DNA of 32,158 bases from Bacteroidota bacterium (GCA_016124735.1 WGMZ01000020.1:1-32158); one strand, 5' to 3'. Shown: positions 1 to 9,700, counted from the first letter of the stretch. The notes: a model not told the origin generated them from the sequence alone. Program-made: numbers and translations.

Positions 1-137
1 ATATCCCGAACGTACGGGATAGCGAAGGAAGGCATAGCGGGTCATTGAGGAAGCAAGCGCGCTTTTTTTCTTCCTTTTTTTCTAGAAAAAAGGAAATAGA
101 AAGAAGGATAAATGGATTAAGAATCCTTTGGCAAAAG
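1..137 (+). repeat. Dispersed repeat, copy A (cut by window edge)
   Basis: This stretch is closely similar to the reverse complement of 27900-28031. Shared landmarks, in order, are an imperfect palindrome ATCCCG-N6-CGGGAT (3-20), AGCGGGTCAT, GAGGAAGC, a T-run, TTCTTCC, another T-run, GGAAATAGAA and ATGGATTA. There is no convincing gene in it: an ORF at 45-275 is open but low in complexity. The element probably continues left of the window. Bases 138-300 hold nothing I can identify. Confidence 0.8.
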
Positions 138-300
138 GTTTTGCGGGAGATAAATGGATACGCATATAAAATTATTCATCAGAATATGTCGCGATGCATC
201 GGCTTCCTTATTTCAATACAATTCCATGGTTTTACAATTGATGAAAGGTCATCGATTTATCGAGATTCATTATAGTCTTTAAATTCCTGATAGTAGAAGT

Positions 301-401
301 CCTTTCCAACCCACAGCTTTTGAACTTGATCCGTAAAATCCAACTTTTCGAACTCCGAACGCATTCTCCGAACTAAACAAAAAAAGCGACCGAAGTCGCT
401 T
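301..401 (-). repeat. tRNA trailer repeat, copy 1 (after tRNA-Phe)
   Basis: Read on the minus strand, the terminator of tRNA-Phe and the following ~80 bases resemble the sequence after tRNA-Glu at 31951-32040. Both have the hairpin stem GCGAC/GTCGC, then TTTTTTTGTTT, two CGGAG words, and TTTACGGATCAAGT followed by a near-match ending CTGTGGG. The copies differ by small insertions and deletions in the middle. A short ORF runs through it, but the homology crosses tRNA terminators, so I read it as a non-coding repeat. Confidence 0.65.
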
Positions 402-407
402 ATTTTG
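376..407 (-). terminator. Rho-independent terminator of tRNA-Phe
   Basis: The stem AAGCGAC/GTCGCTT (384-390 with 395-401) has a 4-base loop. On the minus strand it is followed by a run of T, about 13 bases after the tRNA 3' end. The stem core is the same as in the tRNA-Glu terminator at the other end of the window. Confidence 0.85.
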
Positions 408-413
408 TTTCCG

Positions 414-486
414 TGGTGCGGGGCGGAATCGAACCGTCGACACAAGGATTTTCAGTCCTTTGCTCTACCAACTGAGCTACCGCACC
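414..486 (-). tRNA. tRNA-Phe (anticodon GAA)
   Basis: On the minus strand the sequence folds as a 73-nt tRNA. The 7-bp acceptor stem is GGTGCGG (486-480) with CCGCACC (421-415), with discriminator A at 414. The D-arm is GCTC...GAGC, the anticodon loop CTGAAAATC carries GAA, and the T-loop is GGTTCGATTCC. CCA is not encoded. It has its own promoter upstream and a terminator directly downstream, so it is a single-gene transcription unit. Confidence 0.97.
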
Positions 487-497
487 AATGGGGAGTG

Positions 498-527
498 CAA
501 AAGTAGTATTTTTCGGAACTCTGCAAA
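498..527 (-). promoter_or_regulatory. Bacteroidota-type promoter of tRNA-Phe
   Basis: On the minus strand TTTG (527-524) is followed after 18 bases by TACTTTTG (505-498), an exact match to the Bacteroidota -7 consensus TAnnTTTG. The -7 box ends 11 bases before the first base of the tRNA. Confidence 0.8.
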
Positions 528-564
528 AAAATATTTTCATCCCTTTCAGAGTCTCTTCACAAAC

Positions 565-596
565 TTGGAGAGAACAGGCAAAAATCCGCATATTTG
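565..596 (+). promoter_or_regulatory. Candidate promoter for the Fe-S membrane protein gene
   Basis: TTG (565-567) is followed after 21 bases by CATATTTG (589-596), one mismatch from TAnnTTTG. Transcription would start about 10-15 bases before the ATG at 616, giving a very short leader. Supported by motif match only. Confidence 0.4.
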
Positions 597-615
597 GTGA
601 TTCAAATATCCGCCT

Positions 616-1905
616 ATGATCGCTCAGGGAATCTTTGTTGTTGTGCTGGCCGCTTCTATCTACCTCTTTAGCCGTAATGTGGGAAAAATAGCTCGTAATA
701 TCCATCTGGGTAGAGACCTCGATATGTCCAACCGAAAAGGTGAACGATTTCGTACCATGATGCGTGTGGCTTTCGGACAATCCAAAATGGGGACACGCCC
801 GGTACCTGCCTTCTTCCATCTTTTAATCTATGTGGGGTTCGTTCTCATCAATATTGAAGTGATGGAAATTCTTATTGATGGCGTCGCAGGAACCCACCGC
901 ATCTTCCAACCCCTGCTCGGAGGTTTCTACACCTTCCTGCTTTCCTTCTTTGAAATTCTCGGAGCGCTGGTGCTCATAGCCTGTGTCGTGTTTCTCTACC
1001 GCCGTCATATTCAAAAACTCTTTCGGCTCAATATGCCCGAGATGAAAGGCTGGCCGGCCAAAGACGCAACCAATATCCTCCTCATTGAAATCATTCTGAT
1101 GATGGCGCTTTTCACCATGAACGCGGCCGATCGCTCTTTCCAACTCTCTACCGAAGGAGCCATGCCGATTAGCTCTATGCTGGCACCCCTGTTTGATAAC
1201 ATAGGCAACCACAGCCTTCATACCATTGAACGCACCGCCTGGTGGTTCCACATCTTGGGCATTTTAGCCTTCCTGAATTACCTTCCTTTTTCCAAGCATT
1301 TTCATATCATCCTGGCCTTCCCCAATACCTGGTATACCCGTTTGGAACCCAAAGGGCAGTTCGCCAATATGGAATCTGTAACGACGGAAGTGCAACTGAT
1401 GATGGATCCAACGGCTCCGGCACCGGAAGGCTACGAACCCCCTACCAGCTTCGGAGCAAAAGACGTACAAGACCTCAGTTGGAAAAATCTGATGGATGCC
1501 TATACCTGCACAGAATGTGGTCGCTGCACTTCTTCCTGTCCGGCAAACCAAACAGGTAAATTGCTTTCGCCCAGAAAGGTCATGATGGATACCCGCGACC
1601 GACTCGAAGAAGTAGGCAAGAACATTGATGCCCACAGCGGCACATTTGAAGAGGACGGAAAAAACCTGCACAGCTATATCAGCAAGGAAGAGCTCTGGGC
1701 CTGCACCACCTGTAATGCCTGTGCAGAAGCCTGCCCTGTTAATATCAACCCGATGGAAATTATCTTCCAAATGAGACAGTATCTGGTAATGGAACAAGCC
1801 GATGCTCCAGGAGAGTTGAACAATATGTTCAGCAACATGGAAAACAATGGAGCCCCCTGGCAATTTTCACCAAGTGATCGGGCAAACTGGACGCAGGAAC
1901 AGTAA
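616..1905 (+). CDS. Membrane-bound di-[4Fe-4S] protein, HdrC/NarI-like
   Basis: A 429-aa protein with two parts. The N-terminal ~240 residues hold about five membrane helices with histidines suited to haem b binding (FFH near 68, WWFH near 210, SKHFH near 227), as in NarI-type cytochrome b subunits. The C-terminal part has two ferredoxin-type 4Fe-4S motifs: C298-x2-C301-x2-C304-x3-C308-P and C363-x2-C366-x2-C369-x3-C373-P. From memory this is a well conserved Bacteroidota family, usually next to a CCG-domain Fe-S protein; here that partner is at 5986, beyond three unrelated genes. It likely moves electrons between the quinone pool and a soluble Fe-S partner at the inner membrane. The physiological donor and acceptor are not known to me, so I give no symbol. 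Confidence 0.9.
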   Translation: MIAQGIFVVVLAASIYLFSRNVGKIARNIHLGRDLDMSNRKGERFRTMMRVAFGQSKMGTRPVPAFFHLLIYVGFVLINIEVMEILIDGVAGTHRIFQPLLGGFYTFLLSFFEILGALVLIACVVFLYRRHIQKLFRLNMPEMKGWPAKDATNILLIEIILMMALFTMNAADRSFQLSTEGAMPISSMLAPLFDNIGNHSLHTIERTAWWFHILGILAFLNYLPFSKHFHIILAFPNTWYTRLEPKGQFANMESVTTEVQLMMDPTAPAPEGYEPPTSFGAKDVQDLSWKNLMDAYTCTECGRCTSSCPANQTGKLLSPRKVMMDTRDRLEEVGKNIDAHSGTFEEDGKNLHSYISKEELWACTTCNACAEACPVNINPMEIIFQMRQYLVMEQADAPGELNNMFSNMENNGAPWQFSPSDRANWTQEQ

Positions 1906-1945
1906 ACAGTATGAAAATTAGACTCTCCGTTCAGCAGTTGAAATA

Positions 1946-1976
1946 AACCGTTGAGCCTGAAAGCTTGCCAACGGTT
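1946..1976 (+). other. Stem-loop after the Fe-S gene, no U-tract
   Basis: AACCGTT (1946-1952) pairs perfectly with AACGGTT (1970-1976) across a 17-base loop that can itself pair in part (GAGC with GCTT). No T-run follows, so this is not a standard terminator. It could protect the mRNA 3' end or weaken read-through into the response regulator gene. Confidence 0.3.
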
Positions 1977-2079
1977 CAAAATATAAGTATTACAACGTAC
2001 CTAATCCTCGTAATTTTAGTACTCCCCGTTTACCATTCAGGAGATTTTGGTATAAATTGAAACTAAATTCTCTGACCCT

Positions 2080-2769
2080 ATGGTAATGGACATCAATATT
2101 AAATCCAGTCGACCAGCCAGAATTTTTATCGTTGACGATCATCAGGTTCTGATAGACGGAATTAAACTTCTATTAAGAAAAGATCATTCTATTCATTTCT
2201 CCAAAGAAGCCAATAGTTCCGAAGAGGCTCTCGAGCTTCTGGATCGTTGCCATAATGAGATTGACATTCTCATCACGGATATATCCATGAATGGGATGAG
2301 TGGCCTCGACTTGATAGAAATTGTTAAAAAACGCTACTCCCATATCCGGGTAATAATTCTAAGCATGTATAAAGACCCGGAGAAGATAAGTGCCATCATG
2401 GAATCGGATGCAGAAGGATACGTTCTAAAGAATTCGGGGAAGCAAGAGCTACTCGAAGCTATCCATAAGGTATATCAGGGAGGAAATTATTACAGTCCCG
2501 AAGTAATTGGCTCCTTCATGCGGCACCGCAACGCAGAAAGTAAAAAACAGAAAAAAGATATACGCGAGGTCCTCACCGCTCGTGAAATTGAAATTGTTCA
2601 ACTCATCTGCAAAGAAATGACCACCGCCGAAATTGCTGAAAAACTATTTATCAGCCCGAGAACTGTAGACACCCACCGGAAACATATCCTCGAAAAAACC
2701 GATAGTCGTTCGGTTGTGAGCCTTATTAAACTAGCCTTTGAACACCGCTTGATTTCCATTCCGGCTTAA
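2080..2769 (+). CDS. NarL/LuxR-family response regulator
   Basis: A 229-aa two-domain response regulator. The receiver domain spans about residues 13-132, with the acidic pair D19-D20, phospho-acceptor D67 (ILITDISMNG), switch residue S95 and K117, so phosphotransfer looks intact. The LuxR-type HTH covers about 165-222 (LTAREIEIVQ ... TVDTHRKHILEK). No histidine kinase gene is present in the window. It lies 113 bases before the OmpA-family gene on the same strand. The second LuxR-type HTH gene, at 5664, resembles its output domain (shared VxTHRKxxLxKTxSxSVVxLxK pattern), so the two may recognise similar DNA. An ATG two codons further in (M3) is an alternative start. Confidence 0.92.
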   Translation: MVMDINIKSSRPARIFIVDDHQVLIDGIKLLLRKDHSIHFSKEANSSEEALELLDRCHNEIDILITDISMNGMSGLDLIEIVKKRYSHIRVIILSMYKDPEKISAIMESDAEGYVLKNSGKQELLEAIHKVYQGGNYYSPEVIGSFMRHRNAESKKQKKDIREVLTAREIEIVQLICKEMTTAEIAEKLFISPRTVDTHRKHILEKTDSRSVVSLIKLAFEHRLISIPA

Positions 2770-2882
2770 GTCAACAGGCTTTTCTTTTCTTAATCCGTAT
2801 TGCTAGGTATCAGAAAATCCCCGTTTGTAGTGATTTATTGATAATCAACGGGTTCTAGTTTCGTATTGAGGAGACTTGACCT

Positions 2883-5642
2883 ATGAAAAAACTGACTCTG
2901 TTAATCCTGGTGCTTCTAATGGGCATTGCGGTTCACGCTCAAAATGGCGACACCTATTTCGAGAAGGGCGATTATCAAAATGCCATACGGGCTTATCGAT
3001 CTGAGGCGATGCGTAACCCATCCGTTTACTTCAACCTGGGACGTGCATATTTTGGCATTCAAAATTACGACGCAGCCATTTTGGCTTTTGAAAACTGGAA
3101 ATCGAAGGATCCAAAATGCGATCAAAAGAAAGCCGACCAATGGCTGGCTCTCCTGCGTCGAGACGATCAGGCAGTAACCATTGAGAACATGGGTTCCTCC
3201 ATCAACACTTCCAACGACGAATACGTACCCCGCGTTTCAGCAGATGGAAAATACCTCTACTTTATCTCCGAAGACCGGAGTGGCGGACTAGGAGGTGAAG
3301 ACATCTGGTATTGCGAAAGAAATACAGATGGACACTGGGGAAGCCCACAAAATTTCCGGCAACTGAATACTTCCTCCCACGAAGGGATTCTGGCCATTTC
3401 GCCCGATGGAAATGTGGCCATCGTGTTTGGCAATTATCCGGGCAGTTTCGGAGATGGAGACCTTTTCTATTCCGTCAAAACCGAAAACGGCTGGAGCTAT
3501 CCATGCAACCTGGGCGGAACCATCAATACCAAGAAATGGGAATCGCTGGCCACTCTTGGTCCCGATGGAAAAACGCTCATTTACTCCACGGATGGCCGCG
3601 ACGGAAAAGGCAATTCCGATCTCTGGGTAACACAGCTTACTGAGAAGGGATGGACCACTCCAAAAAATCTGGGGTCCACCATCAATACCAAAGAAGATGA
3701 AAAATGGCCCTTTATCGCCGCCGACGGTAAAACACTTTATTTCAGTTCCGACGGACATTTTGGTTTCGGTGGAAGTGACCTCTTTATGGTTCGACGCCTC
3801 GACGACAGCTGGACCAATTGGTCAGAACCGGTCAATTTGGGTCGCTATATCAATACCCTGAACGATGACAAAGATTTTTCTGTTTCCGGTTCGGGCATCA
3901 ACGGTTTCGTTACACGTTCCGGAGCCGCAGATGGATACGGATCCAATGATATTTACTCCTTTTATGTCCCAGTTCAATTTCGGCCAGAACAAGTGTTCAA
4001 TGTCTATGGTCGGGTAAATGACGAGAACGACTCCAATGCTTTTGTCACCATTCATTACTATGATCTGAGTGATGGAAAAGAGGTGAATTTCACCAGCACA
4101 GACAAAAAAGATGGCATGTATACCGTATCCCTGCAGAAAGGAAAAAAATATCAGGTGGAGATCAACATGAAAGGCTATCTGTATTTCACTACCGTTTTGG
4201 ATTTATCCAATCCCGATCTGCTTCGTAAAAAAGAAGCGTTCAAAGAAAAATTGAAATTCAAACAAACGGAAATCGACCGAATTCAGCACGATCTGGATCA
4301 ACAGAATGCCGCCTTAAAAGCTGCGATGCAATCGGGTTCGGAAGATATACAGAAGATGTTCGACCAGGTTCAAACAACCCTGGCGCAACTACGCAAATCC
4401 CTGAATGATCTGGAACAACTGATGGCCGAAGCTAAATACAATTGGCTGGAGGAAGAAGGCCAGAGCCTCAACCTGCGGCAGGATTATACATTACAGACCG
4501 CAAGAATCGGAGCCAAGTTTGAATTGAAAAACATCTTCTTCGAATTTGGTAAAGCTACTTTGACCAAAGAGTCTGAAACTGAGCTCGACAAATTATACGA
4601 AATCATGGCCAAGAGCGAAATAGTAATTGAGCTGGGAGGCCATACAGATAGCATCGGATCGAAGGAAGCGAACCAAAAACTTTCTCAGGATCGGGTGAAT
4701 AGCGTAAAAACATACCTGGTCGGCAAAGGGATCGACGGGCAACGTATTCAGGCTGTTGGATACGGAGAAGAGCAGCCCGTGGCGTCCAATTCGACTGAAA
4801 AAGGACGGGCTATGAACCGACGGGTGGAAGTGAAGATCCTGAAACTGCAGATGGACCGCGAAGGCGGGGAAGAGGTGGTAAAAGGAAACGATAAAAAAGA
4901 CAAAAAGAAGAAGGAAGAGGTAGTGCCAAATGAGCAAGCCGAAAAAGGAGATATGCTGGCCCTACTGCAAAAAGCAGCTAAAAATGGAGGACTGCCTTCC
5001 GGCAGCGATTGCAATAAAAACCCCGAATTCAATACCAACCCTCAGTATAACCCCAATCCAAAAAAACACCCCCGGGCTGCCTGGCTGAATTATAGCACAA
5101 TGAACAAAGGCAATTTCATCTTAAAATCCTTTAATGCCAGTGTTGTAAATTGGGGCTATAAACCTTTAGGATCCAACTCGCTTGGTGCAGAGATTTCCTT
5201 CGTATCTAAAAAACTTACAGAGAACCGGTTCCAGTACTATTTCGTCAATCCCGATTCAATCAAATTGGGGATCGGATATAACAATTTAAAGAATCTTCAG
5301 TTGGGTAAATCTCCTTTTGTATTTTGTTACGGATTGGAAACTAAACTCTTTTTGGGAAAAACAGCGAACATGACAGCTGATCGCTTTTTTGGCCACATGA
5401 GCGTCCCACTAGGCTTCCGCTACTTTATGAAACCAGGTGGCATAATACTGGCACCGGAAGTATTTTACAATGTCAATGTTTGGACATCCAGAACAAAAAG
5501 AAACGATGGTGCATTCGAAAACGGAGCGCAATACATACGCATTGGTGCAAACGCCAGATGGAAATTTATTCATGCGGGTGCGAATTATAATATCGGACCA
5601 ACGGTAAACTTTCTCGGTTTCCGAGCCGGCGTGTCGTTTTAA
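2883..5642 (+). CDS. OmpA-family outer-membrane protein with TPR, PD40 repeats and a C-terminal barrel-like domain
   Basis: A 919-aa exported protein; the signal peptide ends near VHAQ (residue 20) and there is no lipobox cysteine. In order: TPR-like repeats (about 22-95); WD40-like PD40 repeats (about 100-365, with repeated PRVSADGKYLYF-type and LGxxINT elements); a carboxypeptidase-regulatory-like domain (about 375-445); a coiled coil (about 446-525); an OmpA-type peptidoglycan-binding domain (about 553-652, with GGHTDSIGS and NRRVEV); a charged lysine-rich linker; and a ~180-residue tail ending in Phe, rich in alternating hydrophobic strands. The first four elements plus OmpA match PorE-like and other Bacteroidota envelope proteins. 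The tail after OmpA is unusual. An SD-like GAGGAG sits 10 bases before the ATG. A role in anchoring an envelope complex to peptidoglycan is inferred. Confidence 0.88.
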   Translation: MKKLTLLILVLLMGIAVHAQNGDTYFEKGDYQNAIRAYRSEAMRNPSVYFNLGRAYFGIQNYDAAILAFENWKSKDPKCDQKKADQWLALLRRDDQAVTIENMGSSINTSNDEYVPRVSADGKYLYFISEDRSGGLGGEDIWYCERNTDGHWGSPQNFRQLNTSSHEGILAISPDGNVAIVFGNYPGSFGDGDLFYSVKTENGWSYPCNLGGTINTKKWESLATLGPDGKTLIYSTDGRDGKGNSDLWVTQLTEKGWTTPKNLGSTINTKEDEKWPFIAADGKTLYFSSDGHFGFGGSDLFMVRRLDDSWTNWSEPVNLGRYINTLNDDKDFSVSGSGINGFVTRSGAADGYGSNDIYSFYVPVQFRPEQVFNVYGRVNDENDSNAFVTIHYYDLSDGKEVNFTSTDKKDGMYTVSLQKGKKYQVEINMKGYLYFTTVLDLSNPDLLRKKEAFKEKLKFKQTEIDRIQHDLDQQNAALKAAMQSGSEDIQKMFDQVQTTLAQLRKSLNDLEQLMAEAKYNWLEEEGQSLNLRQDYTLQTARIGAKFELKNIFFEFGKATLTKESETELDKLYEIMAKSEIVIELGGHTDSIGSKEANQKLSQDRVNSVKTYLVGKGIDGQRIQAVGYGEEQPVASNSTEKGRAMNRRVEVKILKLQMDREGGEEVVKGNDKKDKKKKEEVVPNEQAEKGDMLALLQKAAKNGGLPSGSDCNKNPEFNTNPQYNPNPKKHPRAAWLNYSTMNKGNFILKSFNASVVNWGYKPLGSNSLGAEISFVSKKLTENRFQYYFVNPDSIKLGIGYNNLKNLQLGKSPFVFCYGLETKLFLGKTANMTADRFFGHMSVPLGFRYFMKPGGIILAPEVFYNVNVWTSRTKRNDGAFENGAQYIRIGANARWKFIHAGANYNIGPTVNFLGFRAGVSF

Positions 5643-5663
5643 TCTATACAGGAGGACTCTAAT

Positions 5664-5891
5664 ATGAAAACAGTTTTAACAAAAAGAGAAGAAGAAATCA
5701 TTAAGCTGATTGCACAGGAGCTCACATCGAGTCAAATTGCAAAAAAGCTTGATATAAGTGTACATACCGTTGAAACCCATCGTAAAAATCTTTTGGTGAA
5801 AACGCGATCCAGTTCTGTGGTTGGATTGCTTAAGTACGCCATTCAGGAAGGATGGGTTCCCGGATTCTATGTAAATGGTAAGGTCTCGTAA
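5664..5891 (+). CDS. Stand-alone LuxR-type HTH protein, 75 aa
   Basis: Almost the whole protein is one LuxR-type helix-turn-helix (LTKREEEIIKL ... TVETHRKNLLVK), with no receiver or sensor domain. It starts 21 bases after the OmpA-family stop codon, behind a strong Shine-Dalgarno AGGAGG, which is noteworthy because most Bacteroidota genes lack one. It is followed by a good terminator, so it is probably the last gene of the 2883 transcript. It resembles the output domain of the response regulator at 2080 and could act as a constitutive activator, a competitor for the same sites, or a dimerisation partner. Which of these applies cannot be read from sequence. Confidence 0.85.
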   Translation: MKTVLTKREEEIIKLIAQELTSSQIAKKLDISVHTVETHRKNLLVKTRSSSVVGLLKYAIQEGWVPGFYVNGKVS

Positions 5892-5911
5892 ACCTTTTCA
5901 TAACCTAAGGT

Positions 5912-5937
5912 AAAAGCCGGCCTCGTGCCGGTTTTTT
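5912..5937 (+). terminator. Rho-independent terminator after the small HTH gene
   Basis: CCGGC (5917-5921) pairs with GCCGG (5927-5931) around a 5-base loop. The stem extends with A-T and G-T pairs on each side, and a T-run follows. It closes the 2883-5891 unit. Confidence 0.88.
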
Positions 5938-5985
5938 GTTTAGTGGGCTTCAATAACTATTTTGCAGTCGATTTAACGCAACACG

Positions 5986-6771
5986 ATGACTCTTCATGTT
6001 CCAACCATGGCCGATATGGCCGCTCAAGGCGAAAAACCGGAAGTCCTATTCTGGGTAGGTTGCGCGGGTTCTTTTGACGAAAGAGCGCAAAAAATCACCC
6101 GGGCCTTTGTTAAAATTCTTCAAGCTGCCGATGTCAAATTTGCAATTCTTGGAACTGAAGAATCCTGCACCGGTGATCCGGCAAAAAGAGCCGGCAATGA
6201 ATTTCTATTCCAGATGCAGGCAATGGCAAATATTGCAACTTTAAATGCCTATGAAGTGGCGAAGATTGTCACCGCTTGCCCTCACTGTTTTAATACCCTG
6301 AAAAATGAGTACCCTGATCTAGGCGGGACCTATGAAGTGGTGCACCATACCCAATTTCTCAACGAATTACTGAACTCTGGTCGTTTGGCTATTGAAGGAG
6401 GCGCATTCAAAGGAAAGAAAATCACCTACCACGACTCCTGCTATTTGGGCAGGGCCAACGGAGTTTACGAAGCCCCGCGCGAACTCATCCAAAAATTGGA
6501 TGCTGAATTGGTCGAGATGAAACGCTGCCGTAGCAACGGTTTATGCTGTGGTGCCGGCGGAGCACAAATGTTCAAAGAGGCGGAAAATGGAAACAAAGAG
6601 GTCAATATAGAAAGAACCGAAGACGCTCTGGAAACCGGTGCTTCAATCGTCGCCTCTGCTTGTCCGTTCTGCATGACTATGATGCGCGATGGAGTGAAAC
6701 ATGAAGAAAAGGAAAGCGAAGTGCAGGTTCTGGATATTGCCGAGCTCATCGCCCAGGCGAAGGATCTTTAA
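5986..6771 (+). CDS. CCG-domain Fe-S protein (heterodisulfide reductase subunit B-like)
   Basis: A 261-aa soluble protein with two cysteine-rich CCG domains. The first has C26 (FWVGCAGS), CTGDP and CPHC; the second has CYLGR, CCGAGG (the canonical CCG signature) and CPFC. In HdrB, LldE and GlpC relatives these motifs bind unusual Fe-S clusters. From memory, close homologues are nearly universal in Bacteroidota and sit next to the membrane di-[4Fe-4S] protein found here at 616, so the two probably form one redox complex. Here they are 4 kb apart and this gene has its own transcription start after a terminator. The start is supported by the typical N-terminus VPTMA followed by PEVLFWVGCAGS. Confidence 0.92.
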   Translation: MTLHVPTMADMAAQGEKPEVLFWVGCAGSFDERAQKITRAFVKILQAADVKFAILGTEESCTGDPAKRAGNEFLFQMQAMANIATLNAYEVAKIVTACPHCFNTLKNEYPDLGGTYEVVHHTQFLNELLNSGRLAIEGGAFKGKKITYHDSCYLGRANGVYEAPRELIQKLDAELVEMKRCRSNGLCCGAGGAQMFKEAENGNKEVNIERTEDALETGASIVASACPFCMTMMRDGVKHEEKESEVQVLDIAELIAQAKDL

Positions 6772-6777
6772 CCGAAC

Positions 6778-9700
6778 TTATCGTATCAGAGTAATTGTGC
6801 CTGAATACCGATAAGCCTTGTTGTGGATACTTTCCACCTCAACCAAATAGGCATACACATCTTCCGGAACATTGACTCCTTTATACCGACCATCCCAGGT
6901 ATCATCTGCATTTTCGGAATAATAGATTTCTTCGCCCCAACGGTTATAGATATGGATGCGAATGGATTTATAATTCCCGGCAACAATTACAAAATGATCG
7001 TTCAATCCGGTATTATGGCCGGTCGGAGTAAATGCATTGGGAATAAATACGCTTAATTCAGGAACGATGAGCACCACTTTGCCGGATGAATCCCAACAGC
7101 CCTGATTGCTTGTAACCCGCAAATGAACCCTGTAATAAGCCGAATCGGATTCGTCTAATATAGGGAATGTATAAAATGGGTCCTTGCTGGTAGAAGAACC
7201 AAAATTCGGATCTCCAAAATCCCATTCCCATTTCGTGATATAGGAGCGGCCATAGGTGATGCTATGATCGTAAAATTGGATGCCGGGGAAATTAACTGTA
7301 GTAGTCCATTTGTTCGCATCCGGAATGGCCCGGGGCTGCGGATAGACTTCAACCGAAACTGGAACTGCTTCGGCAGTGCAGCCGCCATCCGCAGATGAGG
7401 TTGTCACGGTCAATTCAATCTGAAAAATACCGTACGCATTGTAAGTATGCTGAATATTCGCTGTCAGATCTGTTCCCTTAAACGGGCTACCCTCTCCAAA
7501 ATCCCACACATACATGCTATTCGTAGAAACAGCTCCGCTGCTATTTGCCAATACTGTTAGCGGTTCACAGCCTTGCGTTGTATCAACAGAAATAATGGGA
7601 CGAGGAAGCGGGAATACCCGCACCAATTTGCTATCTGCTGCCTCCGGACAAACACTTGCCTGCTCGGTACGGATATTAATGGTAACCTGACCCGCTCCAA
7701 CATCCCCAATTCCGGGTTTATATTTAGCCTGGCCATCATGGGATACCGAAAGCCCATCGAACAATCCATCCCCCGTGGAACTCCAAAATACTGTTGGGCT
7801 TTCTGTATAACTTGCCCGAAGGGCCAGTTCAGAACCTTCGCAAACCTCATCGGGAATAATAGCCTCCAATGTAGGAAGTGCTTCGAGAAATAAAGAAGCA
7901 TCGACCGAACTACTGCAGGCATTGGCCGCAGTGAACGAGTAATTAATGGCGTACCAACCACGCTGCAGTCCGTCGATATTCCATTGACTTCCCTGTATAT
8001 CCAAGCCAGTACCCGTCCAGCTTCTTCCCGAACCATCGGGATCAGAAATCAAACTGAGGTCAACTGGATTCTGATTCATGCACAAGGAATCATCCTCAAA
8101 AATAAGTTTGGGCTGAGGTTTGATACTCAAGGAAACAGAGTCTGTATGGGCACAGTTTCCCAACTTGCGGGTATAATAAAACCACACCTGATTTCCTGTA
8201 TAGCGAAAGGATTCTCCGATGGAAGCTGGCAGGAAGGAGTCGGGCGCAATCAGGGATTCATTGGAGGTCCAAATGCCATCCGAAGGTGAGGCATTGCTTG
8301 CTTCAAACAAGCTCATCATCCGATCATTAAAACAAACAGGATTGATTGAACCTGCCTGCACATTCGGAATGGGCCGAACGGTCAATATGCAGGTATCGTA
8401 AGCCGAGCATCCATTGACATTATTGGTGAGCTTGAGTACGATATAATAAACTCCATTCGCAACTGCGTTATTCAATTTCAACAATACATTCGTGGGGTCA
8501 CTTTTATCCAGATTAGACTGAATATCCGATGCCCCGTTTGCCTCATACCAATTCACCGTCAATCCATTATAATTTGCGGGCTGTAGCTTGAGAGAATTCA
8601 GAACGAGTTCCTTTTCATTTGCACAAACGTCGAAAGTTGGCATCAGTTGAGTAGATGGGGCGGGTCGAATATTGACATTGATGGTCTTTGAATTGGGACA
8701 TCCTTTTGAATCGGTTACTTTATATGTCAAAGCATGATTTCCCGAACCAGCGACCAGCGGGTAAAAGATATTGTTTGCAATCGCCTGGGGATTCGGGGAA
8801 GCCGTCCAGGTTCCATTGAAAGCAGTCGGAAATTGAACCGCGGTAATAAGATGAATGGAATCATCATCCGGACAAATAGGACCAATTCCGGTGATATCCA
8901 CGTAAGGCTTCGGGTCCATGGTTAGTACCACCGTATCGAGGTATGCACATTGAAGCGTGTCAAAAGCTTTTTTGCCACGTACCACGAATCCGCGGCTTTG
9001 AGATACGATATAATTAAAACTATCCTGGGTGGAAAAAGGGGTAGGCAAAGGATTGCTAGTGAAAGTCGACAAGTCATACCATTCAAACTGACTCCCTCCA
9101 ATTGCGCCTATTCGCACGGTATCGCCTTCGCAGGAATGCCTGTCGGGACCTGCATCAAGGCCAATTAGAGCCAGAGTATTGTGCATCGTGTCGGAATTGT
9201 AACAACCAAATGAGTCCGTAACACGGACCCAATAATCCCAGTCATTCACTGCTGCAATCACCCGACTGGTTTCTCCGGTGACCCAATAATAGCTGAGATT
9301 CAAGGAATCATTTCCAGCGTCGAGGAAACTGGTGTCGCCCTGACATACCCGCTGATCGGGACCAAGATCCACCGGTGGTGGATATTTCACCTGCAAGCGA
9401 ACGGTATCCCAGTTCATGCAACCGTCTGCATCTTCTACCTGGATTACATAAATGCGACTGGTATCGGGTTTTACCCTCACATCTTCGGCAATAGTAAACG
9501 GACCAAAGGGAACCGAATCCGTCAATTCGCTCCATCCGAATGAATAGGGCTTTGACCCATTCCATGTTGTGGCATCCAATAAAAGGCTGTCTCCAATGCA
9601 GATGAATGAGTCGGAAACCACATCCACTTCAACAAAGTCCGGTATTTCCAGCGAATCAATCTCGATATTGTAGCAAGGAGTATTGGTATGGTATATAAAA

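Noticed and set aside
45-275. 76-codon ORF near the left edge
   Set aside because: It begins inside the dispersed repeat, reads through T- and A-runs, and shows no family resemblance.
400-819. Minus-strand ORF of 139 codons over the tRNA-Phe gene
   Set aside because: It contains the whole tRNA read as protein and overlaps the real Fe-S gene; its product has no protein-like pattern.
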